DNA of 64,000 nt from Roseobacter fucihabitans (lineage in GTDB: Bacteria > Pseudomonadota > Alphaproteobacteria > Rhodobacterales > Rhodobacteraceae), in NCBI RefSeq assembly GCF_014337925.2, contig NZ_CP143423.1, forward strand, positions 2,014,501-2,078,500, given 5' to 3'. Under the pieces are notes generated by a model. The model searched no databases and was not told the DNA's origin. It was given only the letters and a program-made list of their open reading frames with translations. The position numbers and the translations under genes were made by a program. Positions 46,119 to 55,288 of this stretch are shown one piece after another. Position 1 is the first letter of the stretch; every line of letters starts with the position of its first letter.

Positions 46119-46721
46119 TTACTGCTCAATCACCGACACCTGATCGAAGCTGGCGGTAAAGCCGTTCAGGGATAAGGTGACGTTCACCCGCTGATCCGGG
46201 GCGACAACGGGTACGATGGTCAAAATCGCTTCGCCACCTTTCTTGAGCTGCTCCACATCCTCCGGGGTTAACCCGATGCGCGCATAGCAGCCGACCTGAT
46301 TGCAAAACGCGAAAGGATAGCGTTTGGCGGGCGCATCATCCACTTTGATGCTCAACTGTGCCGCAAGCGACGTCTCAAGCGGCACGACAACGGTCGCACC
46401 GGCCTGGGCCTGGTTACCTTCGGGCAATTTGAACAGGGTGAATTCAGAAATCGGAGCGCCTTGCTCGTCCTCCAGCAGCTGGTACATCTGGCAGGGGTCT
46501 TCATCCTCTTCGGTCTTGATGCACCGCAGGTCCCAATCACCAAACTCTTCCTTGATATAGGTCTCGCCAACCCGTGGCGAGGCGTCACCAAGGCTCAATT
46601 CATCCGCAATCGAGGAACTATCCGTGGCAGTGTCCGATTGCGCCATCGCCAATGTGCCCGCGAAAATAAATGGCGTTGCCAGGCCCGCGATACGGGCCAA
46701 AAGTGATGGTGAATAGGACAT
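46119..46721 (-). CDS. invasion-associated locus B (IalB) family secreted protein
   Basis: 200 residues from the ATG at 46721; the frame extends much further upstream without a ribosome site, so the extension is rejected. A signal peptide ends near TLAMAQSD. The IalB domain shows FGDWDLRCIKTEEDEDPCQM near its start, PLETSLAAQLSIKVD and FAFCNQVGCYARIGLTP, with the conserved cysteine pairs. Named after a Bartonella invasion protein, the family is widespread in free-living alphaproteobacteria, where its role is unknown. A short acidic linker follows the signal. Confidence 0.85.
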   Translation of the reverse strand: MSYSPSLLARIAGLATPFIFAGTLAMAQSDTATDSSSIADELSLGDASPRVGETYIKEEFGDWDLRCIKTEEDEDPCQMYQLLEDEQGAPISEFTLFKLPEGNQAQAGATVVVPLETSLAAQLSIKVDDAPAKRYPFAFCNQVGCYARIGLTPEDVEQLKKGGEAILTIVPVVAPDQRVNVTLSLNGFTASFDQVSVIEQ

Positions 46722-47145
46722 GAACGCTCCGTTTTTCTGTGCTGTTCTCGAGATGTAGCATGGCGATTTCTGACTGTCAGGCCCGATGCGTTGAAAACGC
46801 CTTATTGTCACGGATTTTTTTCTGATGTCTGCCAAAAGGAAAAGGGATGCGCGATGCATCCCCTCCCAATTTTTTTCTCCCCGTCGGACTGGCCGACTTA
46901 TTGCGCAAAACTTACGAGACGCCACAGAAGCCGTCAACAGGAATCTCCACTTAGCTCGGAAATCAAGCGGGTTGTTCAACCCTTGATAGAAAAAAGGCCG
47001 TACCGATAAACGGCACGGCCAGTCTGACAGGGAGGATGCCCGGATCAGGAGGGACATAACCACCGATCCGAACCATTTCACTATGGCCTCCAAAGGTTAA
47101 AAACGTATGGTCAATCTCAGAAAAGATCACTCGAGGAGCGGCGCG
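46722..47145. ncRNA. intergenic region with two terminator hairpins; candidate small RNA(s)
   Basis: No protein gene fits this 424-base region. GGGATGC/GCATCCC at 46844-46862 is followed on the plus strand by a T run (46870-46876) and on the minus strand by TTTTCCTTTT, so it can stop either direction. GGCCGT...ACGGCC at 46996-47020 is followed on the minus strand by six T. The minus-strand segment 47020-47090 before it contains repeated CCTCC motifs (CCCTCCTG, ATCCTCCCTG) that could pair with ribosome sites. This is the layout of trans-acting sRNA genes, not demonstrated here. Confidence 0.4.
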
Positions 47146-48693
47146 ATGACATCGGATATCTTTATTGGCGGTGGCGGGCCTGATTATGGCACGCAGCAAT
47201 ATATGAGCCTGGGCTATGCCAACCGGCATGGTCTGATCGCGGGGGCGACCGGCACAGGCAAGACCGTCACGCTGCAAATTCTGGCCGAAGGGTTTTCCAG
47301 GGCGGGGGTGCCGGTCTTCCTGTCGGATGTGAAGGGTGATCTTTCCGGCCTGGCCAAGCCCGGATCGGAGACGCATAAATTGCATGGCCCCTTTAGCGCG
47401 CGCGCAGAAAAGATCGGTTTTGCGGATTTCACCTATGAAGCCTTCCCGGTGACCTTCTGGGACATCTTTGGCGACCAGGGCCACCCGGTGCGCACGACCG
47501 TCTCCGAAATGGGTCCGCTTTTACTGGCGCGCCTGCTGGAATTAAGCGAAGCGCAGGAGGGCATCCTGAACATCGCTTTCCGGCTGGCGGATGAGGATAG
47601 CTTGCCACTGCTCGACCTCAAGGACCTGCAATCACTGCTGGTCTGGATCGGGCAAAACGCCAAGGAACTCTCGCTGCGTTACGGCAATATCTCCGCCGCC
47701 TCCATCGGGGCGATCCAGCGCCGGCTTCTGGTGCTGGAAAATCAGGGCGGCACCGGGCTTTTTGGCGAACCGGCTCTGGCGCTGTCCGATCTGATGCGCA
47801 CGAACGCGCAGGGTCGGGGTGAGATCAATATCCTCGCGGCGGATAAGCTGATGAACGCACCGGGGCTTTATGCGACGTTCCTGCTGTGGCTTTTGTCCGA
47901 ACTCTTTGAGGAGCTGCCCGAGGTGGGCGATCCCGAGAAACCCAAGCTGGTCTTCTTCTTCGACGAGGCGCATTTGCTCTTTGAAGATGCCCCCAAAGCA
48001 CTGGTGGATAAGGTCGAGCAGGTCGCACGATTGATCCGCTCAAAAGGCGTCGGAGTTTACTTTATCTCGCAAAACCCCGCCGATGTACCCGATGATATTC
48101 TGGGTCAGCTGGGCAACCGCATCCAACATGCGTTGCGCGCCTTTACCGCCAAGGACCGCAAGGAATTGCGCATGGCCGCGCAAACATACCGCGAAAACCC
48201 CGCTTTTGATACGGAGCAGGCCATTCGCGAGGTCGGCGTGGGCGAGGCCGTAACCTCCATGCTTCAACGCAAGGGGGTGCCCGGCATTGTCGAGCGCACT
48301 CTGATCCGCCCGCCATCCTCGCAACTCGGTCCCGTGACAAAGGCGGAGCGCGCAGCATTTATGGCCGCCTCTGATATGGCCGGGAAATATGATAATCCGG
48401 TGGATCGTAAATCGGCCTATGAAATCCTGCAAAAACGCGCAGCAGAAGCCGCCAAACAGGCCGAAGCCGCTGAGGAAAAAGCCGAGGCCGGATCACCACA
48501 ACTGCGCGAATTCAACGCTGCGCGCCGTTTTACCGGGGGCAGGGTGGCCCGCTCCACCGCAAAGCGCAGCCAAACCCGTCAGACCCAAAGCATCGGCGGT
48601 GCCATGGCATCAGCTGTGATCAAGGAGCTACAAGGCACCACGGGGCGCCGCCTTGTGCGCGGGATTCTCGGCGGTTTGTTCAAAGGGCGCTGA
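47146..48693 (+). CDS. HerA-like P-loop ATPase (DUF853 family)
   Basis: 515 residues from the ATG at 47146, which has GAGGAG at good spacing; an earlier in-frame start at 47107 lacks one. Walker A is [13 protein letters not shown] near residue 32 and Walker B is [13 protein letters not shown] near residue 273. The rest follows the HerA/FtsK fold ([34 protein letters not shown]). The C-terminal region is Ala/Glu-rich helix ending in a basic tail. Family members are putative DNA-translocating or helicase-like ATPases of unknown role. It stands alone between envelope genes and the liv operon. Confidence 0.88.
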   Translation: MTSDIFIGGGGPDYGTQQYMSLGYANRHGLIAGATGTGKTVTLQILAEGFSRAGVPVFLSDVKGDLSGLAKPGSETHKLHGPFSARAEKIGFADFTYEAFPVTFWDIFGDQGHPVRTTVSEMGPLLLARLLELSEAQEGILNIAFRLADEDSLPLLDLKDLQSLLVWIGQNAKELSLRYGNISAASIGAIQRRLLVLENQGGTGLFGEPALALSDLMRTNAQGRGEINILAADKLMNAPGLYATFLLWLLSELFEELPEVGDPEKPKLVFFFDEAHLLFEDAPKALVDKVEQVARLIRSKGVGVYFISQNPADVPDDILGQLGNRIQHALRAFTAKDRKELRMAAQTYRENPAFDTEQAIREVGVGEAVTSMLQRKGVPGIVERTLIRPPSSQLGPVTKAERAAFMAASDMAGKYDNPVDRKSAYEILQKRAAEAAKQAEAAEEKAEAGSPQLREFNAARRFTGGRVARSTAKRSQTRQTQSIGGAMASAVIKELQGTTGRRLVRGILGGLFKGR

Positions 48694-48740
48694 ACCCCTT
48701 CATTGTTCTTCAAATATGCAGGCCCCGGTCACGCACGACC

Positions 48741-50084
48741 CTACTTCTCCGGGATCAACCCCCGCGGGCTGAAACGCAGCACCAGAAGCAAAAGCACACC
48801 AATGGTCAGCAAGCGCATATGCGCCGCTGATTCAATCAGATGGTCCTTGAGCGCACTGCCATCGGGCATACCCGCCGTAATCCCCTGCATGACCCATAGA
48901 CCGATGGATTCGCCCTGATCCCACATCAGATAAATCAGCATACCCCCGAGAACCGCACCCAGATTATTGCCCGATCCGCCCACGATCACCATCACCCAGA
49001 TGAGAAACGTGAACCGCAGCGGCTGGTACGTTCCGGGCGTCAATTGACCGTCCAGCGTGGTCAGCATCGCCCCGGCAATACCACAGATTGCAGAGCCCAG
49101 AATGAACACCTGCAAATGGCGCGCGGTGACGTCTTTGCCCATGGCTTCAGCGGCGACCTCATTGTCGCGAATGGCACGCATCATGCGCCCCCAGGGGCTG
49201 TTGAGCGCGCGCTGTGCCATCCACAGCAAAAGCACCAGAACGAAGGCAAACAACCCGCAATAGAGCAGTTTTACATAGATCGTGGAGGCGGTAACGGCAT
49301 CAACACCAAAACCCGCCGCGCGTTGCACGAATTCGGGATTATTTTGCAGATCGATTTCATAGGGCACAGGGCGCGGCACGCCGACCACGTTTTTCACACC
49401 GCGCGACAACCAGTCCTCATTCTTGAGGATCGCGATCACGATTTCCGCGATCCCGAGCGTCGCAATGGCGAGATAATCCGAGCGCAGGCCAAGAGCCGTC
49501 TTGCCGATGATCCAGGCCGCGCCTGCCGCAGACAGCCCACCCACGGGCCAGGCAATCAGCATCACCCAGCCGTTGCCCGGATCGCGGTAGGTTTCCGCCG
49601 TATAGGGGTTCAGCCCGCCAAGATATCCGGTGAGCGCGGGGTTGATGCTTTCAATGGCCTCAACGGATGGGTCAAACACCGCGCGATAGAGCATGAACCC
49701 CACAATCAGGATCGCGATGACCACGCCAGCGCGCAACCAACCGCGTGCCATGCGTTTGGCGGTGAAAATCGCCACAATGATCGTCACCGCCCCCATGCCA
49801 AGCGCGCCAATGATACCAAAGCCGCCCGCCTGCCAGGCCCCCGGCGTGGCGGGCATACCGATCAGCACCGCCGCAAGCCCCCCCAGAGCGACAAAGCCCA
49901 TGATCCCGACGTTAAATAGCCCCGCAAACCCCCATTGCAGGTTCACACCAAGCGCCATGATGGCCGAAATCAACCCCATGTTGAGCACGAAAAGAGCGGC
50001 ATTCCAGCCCTGAAACGTAGCAATGAGCGGGATCATCGCAAAGACGGCGGCAAAGAGGATCAGGTTTTTGAGGGTCGCATTCAT
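48741..50084 (-). CDS. livM: branched-chain amino-acid ABC transporter permease LivM
   Basis: 447 residues with about ten to eleven membrane segments; the opening reads LILFAAVFAMIPLIATFQGW and GVNLQWGFAGLFNVGIMGF is the family's early motif. The EAA-like loop near residue 300 (MMRAIRDNEVAAEAMGKDV) contacts the ATPase. Longer than E. coli LivM because of extra loops, which is normal in Rhodobacteraceae. It is the last gene of the liv operon, overlapping livH by ATGA. With LivH it forms the inner-membrane channel for leucine, isoleucine, valine or related amides. Confidence 0.93.
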   Translation of the reverse strand: MNATLKNLILFAAVFAMIPLIATFQGWNAALFVLNMGLISAIMALGVNLQWGFAGLFNVGIMGFVALGGLAAVLIGMPATPGAWQAGGFGIIGALGMGAVTIIVAIFTAKRMARGWLRAGVVIAILIVGFMLYRAVFDPSVEAIESINPALTGYLGGLNPYTAETYRDPGNGWVMLIAWPVGGLSAAGAAWIIGKTALGLRSDYLAIATLGIAEIVIAILKNEDWLSRGVKNVVGVPRPVPYEIDLQNNPEFVQRAAGFGVDAVTASTIYVKLLYCGLFAFVLVLLLWMAQRALNSPWGRMMRAIRDNEVAAEAMGKDVTARHLQVFILGSAICGIAGAMLTTLDGQLTPGTYQPLRFTFLIWVMVIVGGSGNNLGAVLGGMLIYLMWDQGESIGLWVMQGITAGMPDGSALKDHLIESAAHMRLLTIGVLLLLVLRFSPRGLIPEK

Positions 50085-51091
50085 ACGGATTTCCCCTGAA
50101 ACAGACCGGTGGGTTTAACCAGAAGAACAATGAGCAGGATCACGAAGCTGACCGCGAGTTTATAATCGGTCGACATCAGCTGGATCAACGTATCTGGTGC
50201 CATGCTCTCGGGCAGCACGTAGGTCGCGACCTTTTTCCAAGCATAGGTCACCGTGACCTCGGAAAAGGCAATCACGAACCCGCCTGCAATGGCCCCGAGC
50301 GGGTTGCCAAGCCCGCCGACAATGGCGCTGGCGAAAATCGGCAAGAGCAGTTGGAAATAGGTGAAAGGCTTGAAGGATTTATCGAGCCCATATAGCACGC
50401 CCGCAATGGTCGCGAGCCCCGCCACGATCAGCCAAGTGATCATCACCACGCGTTCGGGGTTGATCCCAGACAGCAGTGCGAGGTCCTCGTTATCTGAGTA
50501 GGCGCGCATGCTCTTACCCGTTCGTGTCCGGTTCAGGAACCAAAACAGGACGCCAACCACGATCACGGCGGTGACGATGGTAATGCCCTGGGAGGTCTTG
50601 AACGCCAGCCCTTCTTGCAGACCTGTCATTTCCTTGAAGGTCCGCGCGGAGATGATGAAACGCTCGCCGTCCTGAAAACGTTGATCATCCGGGCCAATGA
50701 TGAAACGCACCAAGCCGTTGAGGATGAAGGTCACGCCCAGCGAGACGATGACGAAAATCACCGGCTTGGCCTTTTGCGCGCGGTAAAAGCGGTAAACCAC
50801 CCGGTCCGTGGTCAGAACCAGCGCCATGCAGCCCAAGATGCCAAAGGGCAGGGCGAGCAGGGCAGTGGGCAGGGGACCCAGCGATATACCCCAGCTTTGG
50901 AACAGCCATGTGAACAGCACAGTGACCATCGCTCCAAAAGCCATCGTGTCGCCATGGGCAAAGTTCGAAAACCGCAGGATGCCGTAGATCAGCGTCACCC
51001 CAAGCGCCCCGAGCGCGAGTTGCGCGCCATAAGAGGCCGCCGGGATGATCACGAAATTCAGCAAGGCGATGAAGGCGTTCAGCAGATCCAT
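50081..51091 (-). CDS. livH: branched-chain amino-acid ABC transporter permease LivH
   Basis: 336 residues, eight or so membrane segments. YGAQLALGALGVTLIYGILR and SNFAHGDTMAFGAM are the family's N-terminal signature, and AYSDNEDLALLSGINPERVV is the ATPase-contact loop. Its start shares a base with the stop of the preceding acetyltransferase gene (TAATG) and its stop overlaps livM (ATGA), so all are coupled. It pairs with LivM. Confidence 0.93.
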   Translation of the reverse strand: MDLLNAFIALLNFVIIPAASYGAQLALGALGVTLIYGILRFSNFAHGDTMAFGAMVTVLFTWLFQSWGISLGPLPTALLALPFGILGCMALVLTTDRVVYRFYRAQKAKPVIFVIVSLGVTFILNGLVRFIIGPDDQRFQDGERFIISARTFKEMTGLQEGLAFKTSQGITIVTAVIVVGVLFWFLNRTRTGKSMRAYSDNEDLALLSGINPERVVMITWLIVAGLATIAGVLYGLDKSFKPFTYFQLLLPIFASAIVGGLGNPLGAIAGGFVIAFSEVTVTYAWKKVATYVLPESMAPDTLIQLMSTDYKLAVSFVILLIVLLVKPTGLFQGKSV

Positions 51092-51549
51092 TAAATCGCA
51101 AGCTCCATGTAGCGGCTGAGAGGCGCGTCAGGCAAATAGCTGCCAAAGGCGTCGCAATCGTGAAAACCGTGGCGTTCATACAAGCGATGGGCGGCCTCAA
51201 GGCCAGTGCCGGTTTCGAGCCGGATGCAGGGCAAATTGGCGTCGCGCGCCTGGGCAATCACAGCTGACAAGAGCGCGTCGGCGATCCCCTGTTTGCGGCG
51301 AGAGGGGCTCACGAACATTGATTTGATCTCGCCATAACCTGGGTAAGAGGCGAGTGCCACGCAACCGACCAGCTCTTCGTCCATCTGTGCAACGAAAAAA
51401 CTGATATGCGGCGCGGCCAATGCCTCGACTGACAGAAAGTGGTTCGCTTCCGAAGGGAAAAGCCGCGTCATCAGAGCATGGCTGGCGTGCAGCAGTGATG
51501 TCGCTTGCGGCTCACTTGGCGCACCTTTTCGGATGGTAACAGACCCCAT
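51091..51549 (-). CDS. GNAT acetyltransferase embedded in the liv operon
   Basis: 152 residues. The acetyl-CoA loop is KSMFVSPSRRKQGIADALLS, followed by ETGTGLEAAHRLYERHGFHD, both typical of small-molecule GNAT enzymes. The gene lies 3 bases after livF and its stop shares a base with the livH start (TAATG), so it is translated as part of the transporter operon. This placement suggests it acts on a transported amine or amide, but substrate cannot be read from the sequence. GNAT genes inside liv operons are unusual. Confidence 0.85.
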   Translation of the reverse strand: MGSVTIRKGAPSEPQATSLLHASHALMTRLFPSEANHFLSVEALAAPHISFFVAQMDEELVGCVALASYPGYGEIKSMFVSPSRRKQGIADALLSAVIAQARDANLPCIRLETGTGLEAAHRLYERHGFHDCDAFGSYLPDAPLSRYMELAI

Positions 51550-51552
51550 ACC

Positions 51553-52377
51553 CTAGCCTCCCAAAAACGATTTACGCACGTCCGGATCGGCCAGTAATTC
51601 CTGCCCGGTGCCGGTAAAGGCGTTGCGCCCCTGCACCAGCACATAGCCCTTGTCGGCGATCTCCAGCGCCTGACGCGCGTTCTGTTCGACCATCAGGATT
51701 GGGATGCCGGTGCGTGCGACCTCGATGATGCGGTCAAACAACTCGTCCATCACGATGGGCGACACCCCGGCGGTGGGTTCATCCAGCATCAACACCTTGG
51801 GCTTGGTCATCAACGCGCGCCCCACGGCCACCTGCTGGCGTTGGCCCCCGGAGAGTTCCCCCGCCGCCTGGTTGCGTTTATCGCGCAGGATCGGGAATAG
51901 GTCATAGATCTGCTCCATCGTCGGGCGAATGTCATCGGTGCGGATGAAAGCGCCCATCTCAAGGTTTTCCTGCACCGTCATCGAGGTGAAGATATTGGAG
52001 GTCTGCGGCACAAAGCCCATCCCCTTGGCGACGCGGTCTTGTGGCGAGAGTTGCGTAATATCCTCACCGTCGAGCTTCACATGCCCCTGACGCAGGTTCA
52101 GCATGCCGAACACCGCCTTCATGCCCGTCGATTTTCCAGCTCCATTCGGCCCCACGATCACGGCGATTTCACCGCGATCCACGGCGATGGTGCAATCGTG
52201 CAGGATGTCTGGCCCAGCACCGTACCCGCCAGTCATGTTTTCACCAGCCAGAAACGGCCCGCCCGTGGACGGAAAGGATTTGCCGCCCTGTTTCACCGGG
52301 GTCGCGGTGCCCATGCCCCTGGCGTTGCCGAGGGACAGGTCCTTGTTGCCGCGGTCGTCGTATTTTCCGGAACTCAT
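51553..52377 (-). CDS. livF: branched-chain amino-acid ABC transporter ATP-binding protein LivF
   Basis: 274 residues, some 35 longer than typical LivF because of an N-terminal polar extension (SSGKYDDRGNKDLSLGNARG). The ABC core has Walker A VGPNGAGKST, signature AGELSGGQRQQVAVGRAL and Walker B VLMLDEPTAGVSP. The extension is seen in other Rhodobacteraceae (recollection). It supplies energy for uptake with LivG. Spacing is 49 bases after the secreted-protein gene and 3 bases before the acetyltransferase gene. Confidence 0.93.
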   Translation of the reverse strand: MSSGKYDDRGNKDLSLGNARGMGTATPVKQGGKSFPSTGGPFLAGENMTGGYGAGPDILHDCTIAVDRGEIAVIVGPNGAGKSTGMKAVFGMLNLRQGHVKLDGEDITQLSPQDRVAKGMGFVPQTSNIFTSMTVQENLEMGAFIRTDDIRPTMEQIYDLFPILRDKRNQAAGELSGGQRQQVAVGRALMTKPKVLMLDEPTAGVSPIVMDELFDRIIEVARTGIPILMVEQNARQALEIADKGYVLVQGRNAFTGTGQELLADPDVRKSFLGG

Positions 52378-52426
52378 AGGGCCTCCTGGCGGGCGCGCAA
52401 AATTGCGGGGATATATGCCATTGGGG

Positions 52427-53059
52427 TCATTCGATTTTCACCCGCGACAGGAAATCCACGTGCAACCGCTCCATTTCGGGCGTTTTCTGCTTTCCGACAG
52501 CGAAGGTCATCAATTGAAAGGTACGTTGTGGCAAAACAACAATGGTATTCAGAAACACCACATCAACACCTTCGAGACCGAGTTGATAGACAACCATTTC
52601 TCCCGGCAGATCTCCCAAAGTGACGTCGCGCACATCCAATATCGCCACATCCTGTTCGCGCAGGCCGGCAACAGACGCGGCGTTATTGATCATCGCCTTG
52701 CGCATGAATTCAGTGGACATGCCATCTTGCGTACCGACCGCCTCCAAGATCATTTGCGCATAGTTGCGGTCGTCAAAGCGATATTGCGCCGCGATTTCAT
52801 TGCTCGGCGGCGTTGTCGGTTTCCAGTCGGTCCCGGCACAAAAGGACACGCCAAGCGGCAGGCTGTCGCAGGCGGCCACGGCACTGTCCGGGTCCGTGAG
52901 CCGCCAGGTCTTGTCAGAGAGCAGTTCCACCTTTTGGCCGTCCACGACGCTGCGCCCGACGACAGTCTGCGCCAATGTCGGTGACGTTGCAGAAAGAGTA
53001 ACCCATACAACCAGTGAAAATAACGCCACGGCCCGTCTTTTGCACTTTGCGCGGATCAT
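52427..53059 (-). CDS. secreted protein of unknown function within the liv operon
   Basis: 210 residues with a signal peptide (residues ~1-31, ending SPTLAQTVV). A short SH3-like segment (GRSVVDGQKVELLSDKTWRL) is followed by one Cys pair (ACDSLPLGVSFCAGTDW) and a helical/beta domain (LREQDVAILDVRDVTLGDLP). No family is recognised with confidence. Its ATG overlaps the livG stop (ATGA at 53056-53059), so it is translationally coupled to the transporter, which suggests a periplasmic accessory to the binding protein or permease. Its real role is unknown. Confidence 0.7.
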   Translation of the reverse strand: MIRAKCKRRAVALFSLVVWVTLSATSPTLAQTVVGRSVVDGQKVELLSDKTWRLTDPDSAVAACDSLPLGVSFCAGTDWKPTTPPSNEIAAQYRFDDRNYAQMILEAVGTQDGMSTEFMRKAMINNAASVAGLREQDVAILDVRDVTLGDLPGEMVVYQLGLEGVDVVFLNTIVVLPQRTFQLMTFAVGKQKTPEMERLHVDFLSRVKIE

Positions 53060-53838
53060 GCGCCCACCTTGTCTTTATTCTTCAGGCCGGTGCCGAGATA
53101 AGCCTCGATCACCTGCTCGTTGGCCTTGATGTCATCCAATGTTCCTTGCGCCAACACGCGCCCTTCAGCCATGCAGATCACCGGATCACACAAGCGCCCG
53201 ATGAAATCCATGTCATGCTCGATCACCACAAAGGTATAGCCGCGCTCCTTGTTCAGGCGGATGATCGCATCGCCGATGGTGTTGAGCAGCGTGCGATTCA
53301 CGCCCGCGCCGACCTCGTCCAGAAAGACGATTTTTGCATCCACCATCATGGTGCGCCCGAGTTCGAGCAGCTTTTTCTGCCCGCCGGAAATCTGGCCCGC
53401 GCGGTGATCGGCCAGATGCGCGACGGTCAGGAATTCCAGCACCTCATCGGCCTTGGCACGCAGCGCGCGCTCCTCATCGGCAATGCGCTTGCGCCCGAAC
53501 CAGGTGTTCCAGAGCGTTTCACCCGATTGCGCCCCTGGCACCATCATCAGATTTTCGCGACAGGTCATGGAGGAAAACTCATGCGCGATCTGAAAGGTAC
53601 GCAAAAGGCCTTTGTGGAATAATTCATGCGGGGGCAGGCCGGTGATGTCTTCTCCCGCCATGCTGACCCGGCCCGAAGTGGGTTGAAGAACGCCCGCGAT
53701 CACGTTGAAAAGTGTGGTTTTTCCCGCGCCATTGGGGCCAATCAAGCCGGTAATCGAGCCTTGCGCGATCTCCAACGTGGCACCGTCAACGGCGTGGAAA
53801 CCGCCGAAGTGTTTGTGAATATCGTCAACGACGATCAT
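53056..53838 (-). CDS. livG: branched-chain amino-acid ABC transporter ATP-binding protein LivG
   Basis: 260 residues. Walker A is IGPNGAGKTTLFN, the signature AGQISGGQKKLLELGRTMM and Walker B KIVFLDEVGAGVN; an unusual VGAGVN replaces the more common PAAGLN after the catalytic Glu. The C-terminal helix (EVIEAYLGTG) is typical of LivG. It follows livK after a 96-base spacer containing a strong hairpin and is coupled to the secreted-protein gene. Confidence 0.93.
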   Translation of the reverse strand: MIVVDDIHKHFGGFHAVDGATLEIAQGSITGLIGPNGAGKTTLFNVIAGVLQPTSGRVSMAGEDITGLPPHELFHKGLLRTFQIAHEFSSMTCRENLMMVPGAQSGETLWNTWFGRKRIADEERALRAKADEVLEFLTVAHLADHRAGQISGGQKKLLELGRTMMVDAKIVFLDEVGAGVNRTLLNTIGDAIIRLNKERGYTFVVIEHDMDFIGRLCDPVICMAEGRVLAQGTLDDIKANEQVIEAYLGTGLKNKDKVGA

Positions 53839-53880
53839 ATGTTTTCCCCGTCAGTGCCGCTTTTCGCGGCTCTCTCATTG

Positions 53881-53917
53881 GAACCGCCCGGACAGCACAA
53901 CACGGTCCGGGCGGTTC
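53881..53917 (-). promoter_or_regulatory. long perfect stem-loop between livK and livG
   Basis: GAACCGCCCGGAC (53881-53893) and GTCCGGGCGGTTC (53905-53917) pair over 13 bases with an 11-base loop, with no U tract on the transcribed strand. It is best read as an intercistronic hairpin that protects livK mRNA and reduces readthrough into the membrane genes. Confidence 0.7.
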
Positions 53918-53934
53918 GGTTCTTGTCGCTTGGC

Positions 53935-55125
53935 TTACTTGAACCCGATGGTGGCGTTCTTGCCGTCCTGCACTTCGATCAGACGGTAGGTGCCTGCGGA
54001 TTCGCCGGGACCGATCAATTCAACCGCAGAGGCGCCGACGTAATCCACATCGCCACCCTCGCGCAGGATGTCGAGGGCTTTACCCAGATCACCGGGATAG
54101 ATTTTTTCGCCCGGCGCATTGGCCACATCCAGGATATGCTTGCCATATTCTGCCGGGTCCGTGCTGTTTGCCGCCTGCATGGCCAGCATGAAAAGTGCAG
54201 CCGCGTCATAGCTTTCGGGAGTATAGGGCGACGTGGCGTCAAACGCATCACCGGCCATGGCGACCAGCTTCTCGATGCCTTCGCCACCCGAACCCGCGAT
54301 CTGACCATAAGAGCCGTTCAGCGCGGAACCAACGTTTGTGGGCAGGCTGTCCCCGATCATGCCGCCGGGCAGACCAAAGGTGTCAAAGGCACCCGTGTCG
54401 AGTGCCGCATTGATGATGCCGAGACCGCCCTGGTCGAGGTATCCCGCAACCACCAGCAGATCACCGCCAGCAGAGGCCAGCGCGCCCATCTCAGCGGAAT
54501 AATCCGCCTTGCCGTCTTCATGCGCGGCCACGATGGTGACCTCGCCGCCAGCGGCCTTGAAGTTGCTTTCGATCGCGTCCGCCAGACCCTTGCCATAATC
54601 GTTGTTGGTATAGGTCAGGGCGATGGATTTCACGCCGCGTTCCATCAGCACTTCGGTCATGACCTGGCCTTCGCGCGCATCCGAGGGGGCCGTGCGGAAG
54701 AAGAGATCATTATCCTCAACCGAACTCAGACCCGGCGATGTGGCCGAGGGTGAAATCATCACCATGCCGTTCGGGATGGCCACATTCTGCAGGATCGCGC
54801 CGGTGACGCCGGAACAATCGCCCCCGATCAACCCGTGAATGCCGTCCGCAATCAGGCGCTCACCGTTGGAGGTGGACAGACCGTTGTCGATGCAGCCAGT
54901 GTCGGCGCGGATCGGTGTGACCTTCGCCGCATCCAGCAGCTTGCCGCTTTCGGTCACTTCGGTCATCGCCATTTCAGCGCCCGCCGCCATCGGCCCGGTC
55001 AGCGATTCAATCGGGCCGGTGAAGCCGATCAGAATGCCGAGTTTTACTTCATTGGCGTGCCCATCCGCGAATACGGATGTGGCCATCAGAGCTGCGGCTG
55101 TTGAAGCCAAAAGCATCTTTTTCAT
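53935..55125 (-). CDS. livK: branched-chain amino-acid ABC transporter substrate-binding protein LivK
   Basis: 396 residues from the ATG at 55125. A typical signal peptide (MKKMLLASTAAALMATSVFA) precedes the mature periplasmic protein. The type I binding fold shows GILIGFTGPIESLTGPMAAG, VKSIALTYTNNDYGKGLAD and ADYSAEMGALASAGGDLLVV. Specificity (branched-chain amino acids, amides, urea) cannot be decided by eye. It is the first gene of the minus-strand operon livK-livG-secreted-livF-GNAT-livH-livM. A longer frame start at 55203 is rejected. Confidence 0.92.
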   Translation of the reverse strand: MKKMLLASTAAALMATSVFADGHANEVKLGILIGFTGPIESLTGPMAAGAEMAMTEVTESGKLLDAAKVTPIRADTGCIDNGLSTSNGERLIADGIHGLIGGDCSGVTGAILQNVAIPNGMVMISPSATSPGLSSVEDNDLFFRTAPSDAREGQVMTEVLMERGVKSIALTYTNNDYGKGLADAIESNFKAAGGEVTIVAAHEDGKADYSAEMGALASAGGDLLVVAGYLDQGGLGIINAALDTGAFDTFGLPGGMIGDSLPTNVGSALNGSYGQIAGSGGEGIEKLVAMAGDAFDATSPYTPESYDAAALFMLAMQAANSTDPAEYGKHILDVANAPGEKIYPGDLGKALDILREGGDVDYVGASAVELIGPGESAGTYRLIEVQDGKNATIGFK

Positions 55126-55288
55126 GATATTCTCCCATATTGGAACTTTACGTTCAGCGCGCAGATTAAGCGTGCCCCGCTTAAAAGAAAAGCCATTTTC
55201 CAAGACTCACAAAGCAGTGCGCGTGACTTGAGGAAGGGACCTGCAACCCTAAGTTAGCATGAAGCAAGAACGAGAGGGAGGATCGCCG

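Noticed and set aside
46722-47093. N-terminal extension of the IalB-like protein
   Set aside because: The region contains terminator hairpins and no ribosome site; the signal peptide starts cleanly at 46721.
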